A DNA stretch of 5,574 nt from Actinomycetota bacterium. GTDB taxonomy: Bacteria > Actinomycetota > Coriobacteriia > Anaerosomatales > JAHIQC01. The notes beneath the pieces were generated by a model. That model was not told the DNA's origin. It saw only the letters and a program-made list of their open reading frames with translations, and did not search any database. A program made the position numbers and the translations under genes. Below, piece by piece: positions 1 through 5,574 of the stretch (within the stretch, counting starts at the first letter, position 1; every line of letters begins with the position of its first letter). The stretch spans positions 1 to 5,574 of the forward strand of contig JAHIQC010000410.1 of NCBI GenBank assembly GCA_018902765.1. Direction: 5' to 3'.

Positions 1-872
1 AATACCGGCCGTGTAGCGATGGCATCGCCGGCCACACGCCACAGGATCAGACGGAAGCTCGCGGTGCCTTCGAGCGAAAAAATCGACATGACGCGCGAGA
101 GTGCCCCCGGAACAAAGGGGATCAAACTCGCCCCTCCGAGCGCGAAGGGCCAGATGAGGCGGCCATCGATCATGAGAACGCCGATGGCCAGACCGAATGC
201 CAGCGCGAGCCAACTGCCGCGCGTGTAGGTGAGAAGCAACGCCATGGCCTGGGCGACGATCAGTACCGCAGCCAGATAGCGCAAAAGCCCGCGCTCGATG
301 AACACGAGGGCCAGCGTGACCCCGAACACGAGCACTAGGAACTCGGCGTAGAAGTTGGGGTTGTCGAACGTTGCAAACACGCGGGTGGCCACACTCGTGT
401 CCAAACCCTGCATGCCGATATTGGTGGTTGGGTTAACGTACTGCCAGAACCCGTGTCCTACCGTGATAGAGCCTGTGACGGCCAGTATCCACAACATCAC
501 GCGTCGACGCGTCTCATCAGCAGCGACCGCCGCGACAACATATACAAGAAGCACGTAGCTGGCATAGCGGGCCCAGGTCGCGATGACCGAAGGCTGCGCT
601 CCTGTGGCAAGCGCACTCACGAGCGCCCATCCCAAGAACATGAGTGCCGGCAGCTCGATGCCCAAACGGGGAATCGAGAAGCGGCCTCCACGCGTCAGGA
701 GCGGGACGGCCAGGAGTATTGCGATGGGAACGGTGAGGACGATGGTGTCGAGCGGGATGGCACCCGCGCTCTCACGCCCCGGCACCAAAGGCGCCAAAAT
801 GAGCACGAACGCCGTACCGGCCAAAGCAAGCCAGCCAGCCCAATCGAACCGCGTAAGGCGGCTCAACATCAT
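1..872 (-). CDS. O-antigen ligase/polymerase family membrane protein (Wzy/WaaL type), 3' end outside window
   Basis: The reading frame is open for 290 codons and runs off the left edge. It is rich in hydrophobic segments, at about residues 14-31, 42-59, 70-90, 98-117, 125-145, 174-192 and 199-235. The Wzy_C-type signature is visible: RVFATFDNPNFYAEFL (164-179), then LLLTYTRGSWLALAFG (212-227), then SFRLILWRVAGDAI (272-285), which in this family usually leads into a P-x-G-x-G turn just beyond the edge. Family members use lipid-linked glycans at the outer face of the membrane, either polymerising repeat units or ligating glycan to an acceptor; which one cannot be told here. The start is ATG at 872, overlapping the DUF4330 stop as ATGA; a second ATG follows directly at 869, and an AGG four bases before the first ATG and seven before the second could serve either. 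Such overlap implies co-transcription and translational coupling. Family assignment is firm; substrate is unknown. Confidence 0.88.
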   Translation of the reverse strand, partial: MMLSRLTRFDWAGWLALAGTAFVLILAPLVPGRESAGAIPLDTIVLTVPIAILLAVPLLTRGGRFSIPRLGIELPALMFLGWALVSALATGAQPSVIATWARYASYVLLVYVVAAVAADETRRRVMLWILAVTGSITVGHGFWQYVNPTTNIGMQGLDTSVATRVFATFDNPNFYAEFLVLVFGVTLALVFIERGLLRYLAAVLIVAQAMALLLTYTRGSWLALAFGLAIGVLMIDGRLIWPFALGGASLIPFVPGALSRVMSIFSLEGTASFRLILWRVAGDAIATRPV

Positions 873-1366
873 TTGACCTGCTTGATCGAGGTCACCCGCA
901 CGCTCATCTGGAAGTAGGGCAACTGGGCGTCGAACGCCTGATTCTGCCTGATGCGCTCAGCGCCGATGCTCGCCCCGGTATCGGTTATCGAGCCCTTGCC
1001 GCGAACGACCATTACAACTTCCTTGATCGTGAGACTGTCGACAATGAGCGCTGAACCCGAAGCGTCATATACCTCGCGCTTGGAGGGCGCGACCTCGAAG
1101 GACTCAAGCGTGCCCATGACGCCAGAGCCACCCAAACGGCTCACATCCTGGCCGAGCTCGTAATCGAAATCGCCGTCGCCGATCACGGTGCCCTCAAGAA
1201 CGATCTCTATCGTCTTGTCGTTGGCCGCCGTCACCGGTGAGGTGGGCGAACGGCCAAACAGAACCGATGCGAGCACGACCACGGCCGCAACAGCCAACAT
1301 GATCGCAACAAGGTCTACCGGGTTCACGATGCCGAACAGTCTCTTGTTCTCATCGAGCAGTTTCAC
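869..1366 (-). CDS. DUF4330 family membrane-anchored protein
   Basis: A 165-residue protein, read from the GTG at 1366. The N-terminus has the DUF4330 pattern: LLDENKRLFGIVNPVDL (about residues 3-19), then one transmembrane segment, AIMLAVAAVVVLASVLFG (21-38), and a soluble beta-rich remainder with alternating hydrophobic residues. This is probably a type II-like single-pass protein with its bulk outside the membrane. I know no established biochemical function for the family. The GTG start is preferred over the longer TTG-initiated frame from 1405 because a GGAGG lies five bases upstream of it and the family's conserved region begins right after it. The stop overlaps the start of the ligase/polymerase gene, so the two are probably made together and may act together on the same surface glycan. 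That partnership is inferred only from the overlap. Confidence 0.85.
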   Translation of the reverse strand: MKLLDENKRLFGIVNPVDLVAIMLAVAAVVVLASVLFGRSPTSPVTAANDKTIEIVLEGTVIGDGDFDYELGQDVSRLGGSGVMGTLESFEVAPSKREVYDASGSALIVDSLTIKEVVMVVRGKGSITDTGASIGAERIRQNQAFDAQLPYFQMSVRVTSIKQVK

Positions 1367-1371
1367 AGATG

Positions 1372-1376
1372 CCTCC
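1372..1376 (-). promoter_or_regulatory. Ribosome binding site of the DUF4330 gene (decides a GTG start)
   Basis: GGAGG on the minus strand, five bases before GTG at 1366. It is inside the longer TTG-initiated frame, so it argues for the shorter 165-residue protein. No comparable Shine-Dalgarno sequence precedes the TTG at 1405, which follows directly after the GC hairpin. Confidence 0.75.
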
Positions 1377-1408
1377 GTAAAGGTGGTTTTTGCGCCGTCA
1401 TGCAATCA

Positions 1409-1428
1409 GGCTGGCGAGGCCGCCAGCC
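1409..1428 (-). repeat. Perfect 8-bp-stem GC hairpin between the CWB2 gene and DUF4330
   Basis: Plus strand GGCTGGCG, a four-base loop AGGC, then CGCCAGCC: a perfect 8-bp stem. No T-run follows on either strand, so it is not a standard intrinsic terminator. If the predicted promoter at 1439-1468 is used, transcription starts near 1432-1433 and this hairpin sits at the extreme 5' end of the leader, where it could protect the mRNA from decay. It could also slow read-through from the upstream gene. Confidence 0.6.
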
Positions 1429-1438
1429 CGACTACGGT

Positions 1439-1468
1439 AGTATACCGACCCGCCACAAACAAGGTAAA
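1439..1468 (-). promoter_or_regulatory. Candidate sigma70-type promoter for the DUF4330-ligase pair
   Basis: On the minus strand, TATACT at 1444-1439 matches the -10 consensus at five of six bases. TTTACC at 1468-1463 matches TTGACA at four of six, with an 18-base spacer. The position fits: just downstream of the CWB2 gene stop at 1483 and about 66 bases before the DUF4330 GTG. An 11-base dyad, ACTAC-C-GTAGT (1441-1431), overlaps the end of the -10 box and the expected start site and could be an operator, though it is short enough to be chance. Prediction from consensus only. Confidence 0.45.
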
Positions 1469-1482
1469 ACGAACGCTTCACA

Positions 1483-3765
1483 CTACGGCAACAGATTCGA
1501 GAGGCTCGCACACAGATCGTGGCTCACAACCACGTACCCTCCGCCGACCGAAACGGTCTCGATCCGCGTCTTGTTGTCCTTGATCCGATTGCTCGTCGGC
1601 ACCGACAGAGAGCTGCCGTTGGTGAGCAGCATGACCCCGTCGGTTCGCCCGACATAGGACCCTAGGCACAGCGCATCGGCGAGCTTGATGCCCGATGCCA
1701 TGCCCATGAGCTTGTAGTTCGAGCCGGTGGCAGCTGCTAGGTCAGCGAGCTTGACTGCCGTGTCATAGCGGTCAGCCCCCGCGGCACGTCTCACGTCCAC
1801 TCCAGCAGCCTCGATCTGATCCTCGACGTGCGCACTCACCACCCCCACATCACCGGCGATCCACGCTTCAGGATCCAGCGCGCCACTCGCAAGATCTGAG
1901 ACCACCTGCGCGGTCCCGGCACTCATCCCGGCACGGTCCGTGTACACGATCGGCCACGAACGCCCGGCTGCTATCGCGCTCGCGCCAGCTGCATCCACGA
2001 GCGCCTTTCCATAGGCGATGATCATCCCGCCGTCATATGCCGTTCCGCGCTTGGCCTTGACCGCCCTCGCGACCTCAGCCGATGTCTCATATCGGTCCGC
2101 ACCTGCCAGACGCGTCACGTCAGCCGCACCAAAGATCTGCTTCAAACGATTCTCAACTACCGAGGAGACCGCGGCAGTACCACCAATGATGATCGCCTTA
2201 TCGAACCCGCGCGACGTGCTACGCAGCCACGAATCGGTATTCGCGGGAAGCGCGGCCACATCGGTCAAGATCAAAGGTGCGTCGTAGGCCCCGGCGACAC
2301 TCGAGCCCACCAGGGCGTCCGGCCCGCTGCCGCTCGCGATCACGACCGTGCGTTCGGCGCGCGGATAGCCGCCCGCAGCATCAGCGATCGCGAGCGAGGT
2401 GTCATAGCGGTTGACGCCCGCACTCCGCACGATACGCGGGTCGTACACGACCTGGCCGCTCGTCTTTGCGGTATCGCGGTTCGTGCGGATGTTGGTCCCT
2501 TGTCCTCGGTAGACATACGCCGCTTCGAGATAGCGCCGTTCGTAGGCCGGATACGTGGTGAGGTACTCGACCTCGACCCGGTAACTCCCGGAGGCCAGCT
2601 TGCCGACCTGATAGGACTCGGAATACTTGTGAGTCTTGCCCGGCTCGACACCGATCTTGTAGCGGGTCGAGCTCTTCACCAGACGGCCTGATGGGTCGTA
2701 GATGCGGAAATTGAGTGTGCCGCTGACCGTCACATTCCCGAGGTTCGTGACGTAGTGACTCGCGTAGATGCCGTCGTTGTAGACGTTGAGCGTCGCGTAG
2801 GTGCGCCCGTCACGAACGAGGACTCCCGGGCGCCCACCGGTGCCTGCCGCCCACACCAGCGCAGACTCGACGTACGCGCCTGCGATCTCGCTTTGCTTCA
2901 CGCCGTTCGGGGCGGTCTGGTCGCCGCTACCGTCCTGGTTGAACAGGTAGTCCACGGGCGAGAAATAGAAGTAGACCGAGCGACCCTTGAGGTAGGTGCT
3001 GCGCGCAGCTCCCATTCCGTTGGTGATGCCGTAGTTGGTCGATCCGTTCGGCGCGGTGAGCTGCGACAGGCTCATGAACTGGACCGTGTTCTTGTTGCCC
3101 ACCAGCGGTTTGGCGTACTCGATCCAGGCGCCGGGGTTCTGATCGCGCTTCAGGGTCAGGTCGCCCGCATCCAGCCCGCGTGCCTGCAGGATCGAGCCAG
3201 CGCCCGAGACGACGGGGTCGCCCCAGGACGGACGCGCGACGTACTTGAACGCGCCGACGTCATCAATGAAGAACGTCTGATAGACCTCGGAAAGCGGACC
3301 CCACTCCCAGCCCTCGTAGTTCAGGATCCGCATCCAGTGATCCGAGAGTTCCGTGCCTCCGACACCGGGGGCCACGCGCGGTGATGCGTACGGCACGACG
3401 AGCCCCCCACCCTCACCGACGTACTTCACGAGGGTGTTGGCGGCGTTCGGCGACATGGCGAAGACCCACATACACACGACCGCGTCGTACTGCCTGAGCT
3501 TGGCGATGCTCTCCAGGTCGTCGTCGGAGATGCGCGTGACGTCCCAGCCCTTCGCGACCAGGTAGTCGTAAAGAACGTCCTCCTTGTAGAGGATGCCGTA
3601 GCCGCGGTGGTACTTGTCGACCCACGCTTGACTGTCGGTCGAGCGCACGAGCGCCACCTTGAGCGCGGGCGGTGTATAGGCTGCATAGGCCGGTTCCGGG
3701 GCACGCCCAACGAAAGCAGGCAGAACCAGGACGGCGACGAGAAGCAGAACGAGGACACGCCTCAT
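1483..3765 (-). CDS. Secreted CWB2 cell-wall-binding protein with GATase-like and beta-sandwich N-terminal regions
   Basis: A 760-residue exported protein. Residues 1-28 form a signal peptide: MRR, a Leu/Val-rich core, and probable cleavage after PAYA. Residues about 34-306 look like a class I glutamine-amidotransferase (ThuA-like) fold: KVALVR strand, LYDYLVAKGWDVTRI, LRQYDAVVCMWVF, GEGGGLVVPYASPR, and near the end GRSVYFYFSPVDYLF before an ESALVWA helix. I see no G-x-C-x-G nucleophile motif, so it may bind rather than catalyse. Residues about 320-421 look like a beta-sandwich of the kind used in surface proteins. Residues 446-760 hold three CWB2 repeats, each opening with an (N/D)RY-x-T motif, which should anchor it non-covalently to a wall polymer. 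The ATG at 3765 is chosen over GTG at 3774 because GAGGTG lies eight bases upstream of it. It follows the SpoIID-CWB2 gene after 134 bases. Anchoring is well supported; the role of the N-terminal half is unknown. Confidence 0.9.
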   Translation of the reverse strand: MRRVLVLLLVAVLVLPAFVGRAPEPAYAAYTPPALKVALVRSTDSQAWVDKYHRGYGILYKEDVLYDYLVAKGWDVTRISDDDLESIAKLRQYDAVVCMWVFAMSPNAANTLVKYVGEGGGLVVPYASPRVAPGVGGTELSDHWMRILNYEGWEWGPLSEVYQTFFIDDVGAFKYVARPSWGDPVVSGAGSILQARGLDAGDLTLKRDQNPGAWIEYAKPLVGNKNTVQFMSLSQLTAPNGSTNYGITNGMGAARSTYLKGRSVYFYFSPVDYLFNQDGSGDQTAPNGVKQSEIAGAYVESALVWAAGTGGRPGVLVRDGRTYATLNVYNDGIYASHYVTNLGNVTVSGTLNFRIYDPSGRLVKSSTRYKIGVEPGKTHKYSESYQVGKLASGSYRVEVEYLTTYPAYERRYLEAAYVYRGQGTNIRTNRDTAKTSGQVVYDPRIVRSAGVNRYDTSLAIADAAGGYPRAERTVVIASGSGPDALVGSSVAGAYDAPLILTDVAALPANTDSWLRSTSRGFDKAIIIGGTAAVSSVVENRLKQIFGAADVTRLAGADRYETSAEVARAVKAKRGTAYDGGMIIAYGKALVDAAGASAIAAGRSWPIVYTDRAGMSAGTAQVVSDLASGALDPEAWIAGDVGVVSAHVEDQIEAAGVDVRRAAGADRYDTAVKLADLAAATGSNYKLMGMASGIKLADALCLGSYVGRTDGVMLLTNGSSLSVPTSNRIKDNKTRIETVSVGGGYVVVSHDLCASLSNLLP
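1486..2430 (-). repeat. Three tandem CWB2 cell-wall-binding repeats (coding)
   Basis: Three diverged repeats of roughly 100 residues. The openings are GVNRYDT, GADRYET and GADRYDT. The central motifs are GPDALVGSSVAG, KALVDAAGASAIA and IKLADALCLGSYVG. The hydrophobic strands are PLILTD, PIVYTD and VMLLTN. The glycine turns are IIIGGTAAVS, WIAGDVGVVS and VSVGGGYVVVS. In C. difficile proteins, three CWB2 modules form a trimeric-like unit that binds anionic polymer through an ILL motif. Repeat one has Asn for the usual Asp of DRY, and repeat two has lost the GG pair. Confidence 0.88.
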
Positions 3766-3773
3766 ACCGATCA

Positions 3774-3779
3774 CACCTC
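3774..3779 (-). promoter_or_regulatory. Ribosome binding site of the 760-residue CWB2 gene
   Basis: GAGGTG on the minus strand, eight bases before ATG at 3765. The GTG of the longer frame begins on the last base of this motif, too close for it to serve as that codon's binding site, so the ATG (MRRVLVL) is the likely start. Confidence 0.7.
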
Positions 3780-3823
3780 ATGTTCAAGGAGAGAGTAGGT
3801 CTAGTACTGATATCGGCCTGTCT

Positions 3824-3859
3824 GCGTGACGCCTTGATAAAACGTGATATTCGTCACGC
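3824..3859 (-). promoter_or_regulatory. Nested inverted repeats with a CRP-like GTGA-N6-TCAC dyad in the intergenic gap
   Basis: Plus strand GCGTGACG (3824-3831) and CGTCACGC (3852-3859) are perfect 8-bp inverted repeats 20 bases apart. Within this, CGTGA (3843-3847) and TCACG (3854-3858) form a second dyad over a six-base centre; on the minus strand it reads CGTGACGAATATCACG and is followed by TTTT. The two dyads share the right arm, so they are alternative pairings. GTGA-N6-TCAC is the core of CRP/FNR-superfamily operators. Other readings are a weak terminator for the SpoIID-CWB2 gene (short stem plus TTTT) or a switching leader. I see no convincing -35/-10 pair in this gap. Confidence 0.4.
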
Positions 3860-3899
3860 TTGCGACGTTGGGACGCTCGACCGGCAATGAGGGCAGCGA

Positions 3900-5574
3900 T
3901 TACTCGATTGCCTGCTCGACCTTGCCTTGGAGCCATCCGGACAGTGCGGCCTCGCCTCCAGCGATGTGTACCCGCCACAAACCCGGGGCACGACTCTCAA
4001 GTTCGAGGCGCGTGGCCGTAGGGAGCTCGTAGGCCTTGGCAAGTAGCAGTGGGTTGAGGTTATGCCCCGCGACAGGTCCTATCGACAGTGCATCGACCAT
4101 CGACGTGCCCGACGCCAGATAGATGCTGCCGGCGTTGAATCCCTCTTTGGACGTCAGATGCCAGCACATCGCACGCGACGTCGCATAGCGGTCCACGCCT
4201 GCGACAGGACGCGTCGCATTTGGCAGCTTCGCCATAGTCGCTTCACTCACCACAGCCGTTCCGCCGATGATCATCGAGTACGTGGGGTTGAGCTGCGCAA
4301 GCGCTTCAGACGAGAACCTGGGAATCTCGCCGACACGCACAGGTATGATCGGAATCGCCTTGCTGTACGCCCATCCTGCGGCCGTCACAGCGTCGATGAG
4401 CGTGTCGCCGTTCACGATGATGACCCGAGAGTCGCCACCCAGACGCTTGACCTCCAAGGCAATGAGCTTGGCTGTCTCGTAGCGATCCACCCCACCGAGT
4501 CTCGTCACGCTTGAAACGACGCCGGCCGCTCCGACCTGAGCCTTGACGTGATCCGAGATGACTGCGGTCCCGCCGACCACGTAGGCCTTCGTGACTCCAA
4601 GCCTCGCAATCTCAGCTTCTACCGAGGAGTCAAGCTCGCCCCCTGGCGTGAGCAGTATGGGAGCGCCACCTACCGCTCCTGCGAGCGACGAGGCCGCTAG
4701 CGCATCGGCCGGAGCACCTCCGTTGGCCACAACGACCGCTTTGGCCGGGTTGGCACTACCCTGCGAGGTGAAGATCCGCCCAGACGCCGCCACCGAGGTT
4801 CGGTAGCGGTCGGTACCTGAGATACGCGTGGTGGCCGGGTTGACCACAAACCAGTGATCGCCCCAGGCAAACGCGTTTCTGAACTTGAGCATATTCGAGT
4901 AGCCGGTGACTGAGGTCGTAACTCCCTTGAGGCTCTTGAACTCCACGGTCATCGGACGACCGGAGACGCCGCGCTCGGTCACACGCATGGCGGCGATCGG
5001 ATCAGGCAGCACGCTCGCGCTCATCCCCGCCTGCAGCAGTTTGGTCCGCGTGTCGGCCGCAGTGTAGGTCACGGTCTTCCACGGATGAAGGGATGCTCCG
5101 GAGTAGACCTCGTAAGGATCGGGCACTCCGCGCAGATGTGGCAGCGCCGTGCCTCCCCATACGTTCTCGTTGTTCTCCGTGTACCCGCCTGAAGTGGACA
5201 TGAAGTAGGTGGTGACCAGATCACCGTCGTAGGTGACGCACTTGCCCAACGTAGCATCGACAGCCGCGTTGGTGCGACTGTCCTCATGCATCGTGGGGTT
5301 CGCGCGATCCTCGCCTCGCGAGTGTCCGCCGTACACCTGATCTCGAGTATCGGTGTAGAGCTCCGCGCGAGTGGATCTCCACGAGTAGTTGCGTGCAGCG
5401 ACCGCTTGGGCCTTCAGCGCCTCGGCAGGCCATGACGCCGGAGACTCCCGAGGAACGACACCGTACAGGTACTTGGGCATGCTCAGACGATTCACGAGCT
5501 TGAGCTTGCCGCCCAAGGCCGCGAGCCTTAGCTCTCCTCGGAAGCGCACGTATTGGTGGTTGTACTGGCCGGTA
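3900..5574 (-). CDS. SpoIID/LytB-domain protein with three C-terminal CWB2 repeats, 5' end outside window
   Basis: The frame is open to the right edge, giving 557 visible residues; the GTG at 5549 is an internal codon inside the SpoIID domain, not the start. Residues about 1-240 are SpoIID/LytB. They include YLYGVVPRESPASWP with the conserved catalytic-type Glu at residue 43, ALKAQAVAARNYSW (52-65), DQVYGG, and TTYFMSTSGGYTEN followed by VWGG and a VPDPYE segment. SpoIID of Bacillus is a lytic transglycosylase acting on denuded glycan strands; LytB-like members modify autolysin activity. Residues about 251-557 are three CWB2 repeats that should hold the domain on the wall. A signal peptide is expected upstream but not visible. 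It probably acts in wall remodelling outside the membrane; whether it is sporulation-linked cannot be told, and no other sporulation gene is present here. The stop is TAA, 134 bases before the next gene on the same strand. Confidence 0.92.
   Translation of the reverse strand, partial: TGQYNHQYVRFRGELRLAALGGKLKLVNRLSMPKYLYGVVPRESPASWPAEALKAQAVAARNYSWRSTRAELYTDTRDQVYGGHSRGEDRANPTMHEDSRTNAAVDATLGKCVTYDGDLVTTYFMSTSGGYTENNENVWGGTALPHLRGVPDPYEVYSGASLHPWKTVTYTAADTRTKLLQAGMSASVLPDPIAAMRVTERGVSGRPMTVEFKSLKGVTTSVTGYSNMLKFRNAFAWGDHWFVVNPATTRISGTDRYRTSVAASGRIFTSQGSANPAKAVVVANGGAPADALAASSLAGAVGGAPILLTPGGELDSSVEAEIARLGVTKAYVVGGTAVISDHVKAQVGAAGVVSSVTRLGGVDRYETAKLIALEVKRLGGDSRVIIVNGDTLIDAVTAAGWAYSKAIPIIPVRVGEIPRFSSEALAQLNPTYSMIIGGTAVVSEATMAKLPNATRPVAGVDRYATSRAMCWHLTSKEGFNAGSIYLASGTSMVDALSIGPVAGHNLNPLLLAKAYELPTATRLELESRAPGLWRVHIAGGEAALSGWLQGKVEQAIE
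3903..4823 (-). repeat. Three tandem CWB2 cell-wall-binding repeats (coding)
   Basis: Three repeats fused behind the SpoIID domain. The openings are GTDRYRT, GVDRYET and GVDRYAT. The central motifs are PADALAASSLAG, TLIDAVTAAGWAYS and SMVDALSIGPVAG. The hydrophobic strands are APILLTP, IPIIPVR and NPLLLAK. The glycine turns are YVVGGTAVIS, MIIGGTAVVS and HIAGGEAALS. The first repeat keeps the exact ILL motif. The middle repeat is the most divergent, as it is in the neighbouring CWB2 protein. Confidence 0.9.

Noticed and set aside
453..917. A 154-codon open frame on the plus strand
   Set aside because: It is antisense to the ligase/polymerase gene and the end of DUF4330. Its Arg/Gln/Glu/His-rich translation resembles no protein family, while the minus strand shows clear Wzy_C motifs and membrane segments.
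1409..1428. The GC hairpin as a standard Rho-independent terminator
   Set aside because: The stem is strong, but no run of T follows on either strand, so I list it only as a hairpin of uncertain role.
1188..1583. A 131-codon open frame on the plus strand crossing the intergenic gap
   Set aside because: It is low-complexity, Thr/Ser/Arg-rich, antisense to two supported genes, and has no convincing ribosome binding site.
2755..3384. A 209-codon open frame on the plus strand
   Set aside because: It lies wholly inside the 760-residue CWB2 gene on the other strand, has the Arg/Val/Asp-rich composition typical of antisense frames in GC-rich DNA, and shows no recognisable domain.
3413..3787. A 124-codon minus-strand frame starting at an ATG just before the CWB2 gene's binding site
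   Set aside because: It overlaps the 760-residue gene out of frame. The gene frame has a signal peptide and recognised domains, while this one is Arg/Gly-rich with none.
3800..3830. A sigma70 promoter for the 760-residue CWB2 gene
   Set aside because: TATCAG and TACTAG on the minus strand are possible -10 boxes, but neither has a recognisable -35 at 16-18 bases, so I do not call a promoter. Co-transcription with the SpoIID-CWB2 gene remains possible.

Overview
The window is GC-rich and coding-dense, and every gene I can support is on the minus strand. Read in the direction of transcription (right to left), the order is: (1) a SpoIID/LytB-type peptidoglycan-modifying protein with three C-terminal cell-wall-binding repeats (CWB2), 5' end outside the window; (2) a secreted protein with a signal peptide, a glutamine-amidotransferase-like alpha/beta region, a beta-sandwich-like region and three more CWB2 repeats; (3) a small membrane-anchored DUF4330 protein; (4) an O-antigen ligase/polymerase (Wzy/WaaL-type) membrane protein, 3' end outside the window.

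Organism: the Gram-positive-style CWB2 anchoring modules, signal peptide and high GC suggest a monoderm, actinobacterium-like host. Coriobacteriia or a related anaerobic lineage would fit, but this is an inference from protein families. There is no rRNA or other phylogenetic marker here.

Layout: 3900-5574 is the SpoIID-CWB2 gene. 3766-3899 is a gap with nested inverted repeats and the ribosome binding site of the next gene. 1483-3765 is the second CWB2 gene. 1367-1482 is a gap that seems to hold a promoter, a strong GC hairpin and a GGAGG ribosome binding site. 869-1366 is DUF4330, and 1-872 is the ligase/polymerase, which overlaps DUF4330 by four bases (ATGA). No stretch over 300 bases lacks a gene. 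I saw no tRNA, rRNA, CRISPR array or mobile element.

How the parts may work together: CWB2 triplets are known, from Clostridioides difficile cell wall proteins, to hold proteins non-covalently on an anionic wall polymer. Wzy/WaaL-family proteins polymerise or transfer lipid-linked surface glycans. A cluster that pairs two CWB2 exoproteins, one able to act on peptidoglycan, with a glycan ligase/polymerase could be a surface-polymer and envelope-remodelling locus. That link is a hypothesis from proximity. The least described elements are the GATase-like/beta-sandwich/CWB2 protein, the DUF4330-ligase pair, and the dyad-rich gap at 3824-3859.
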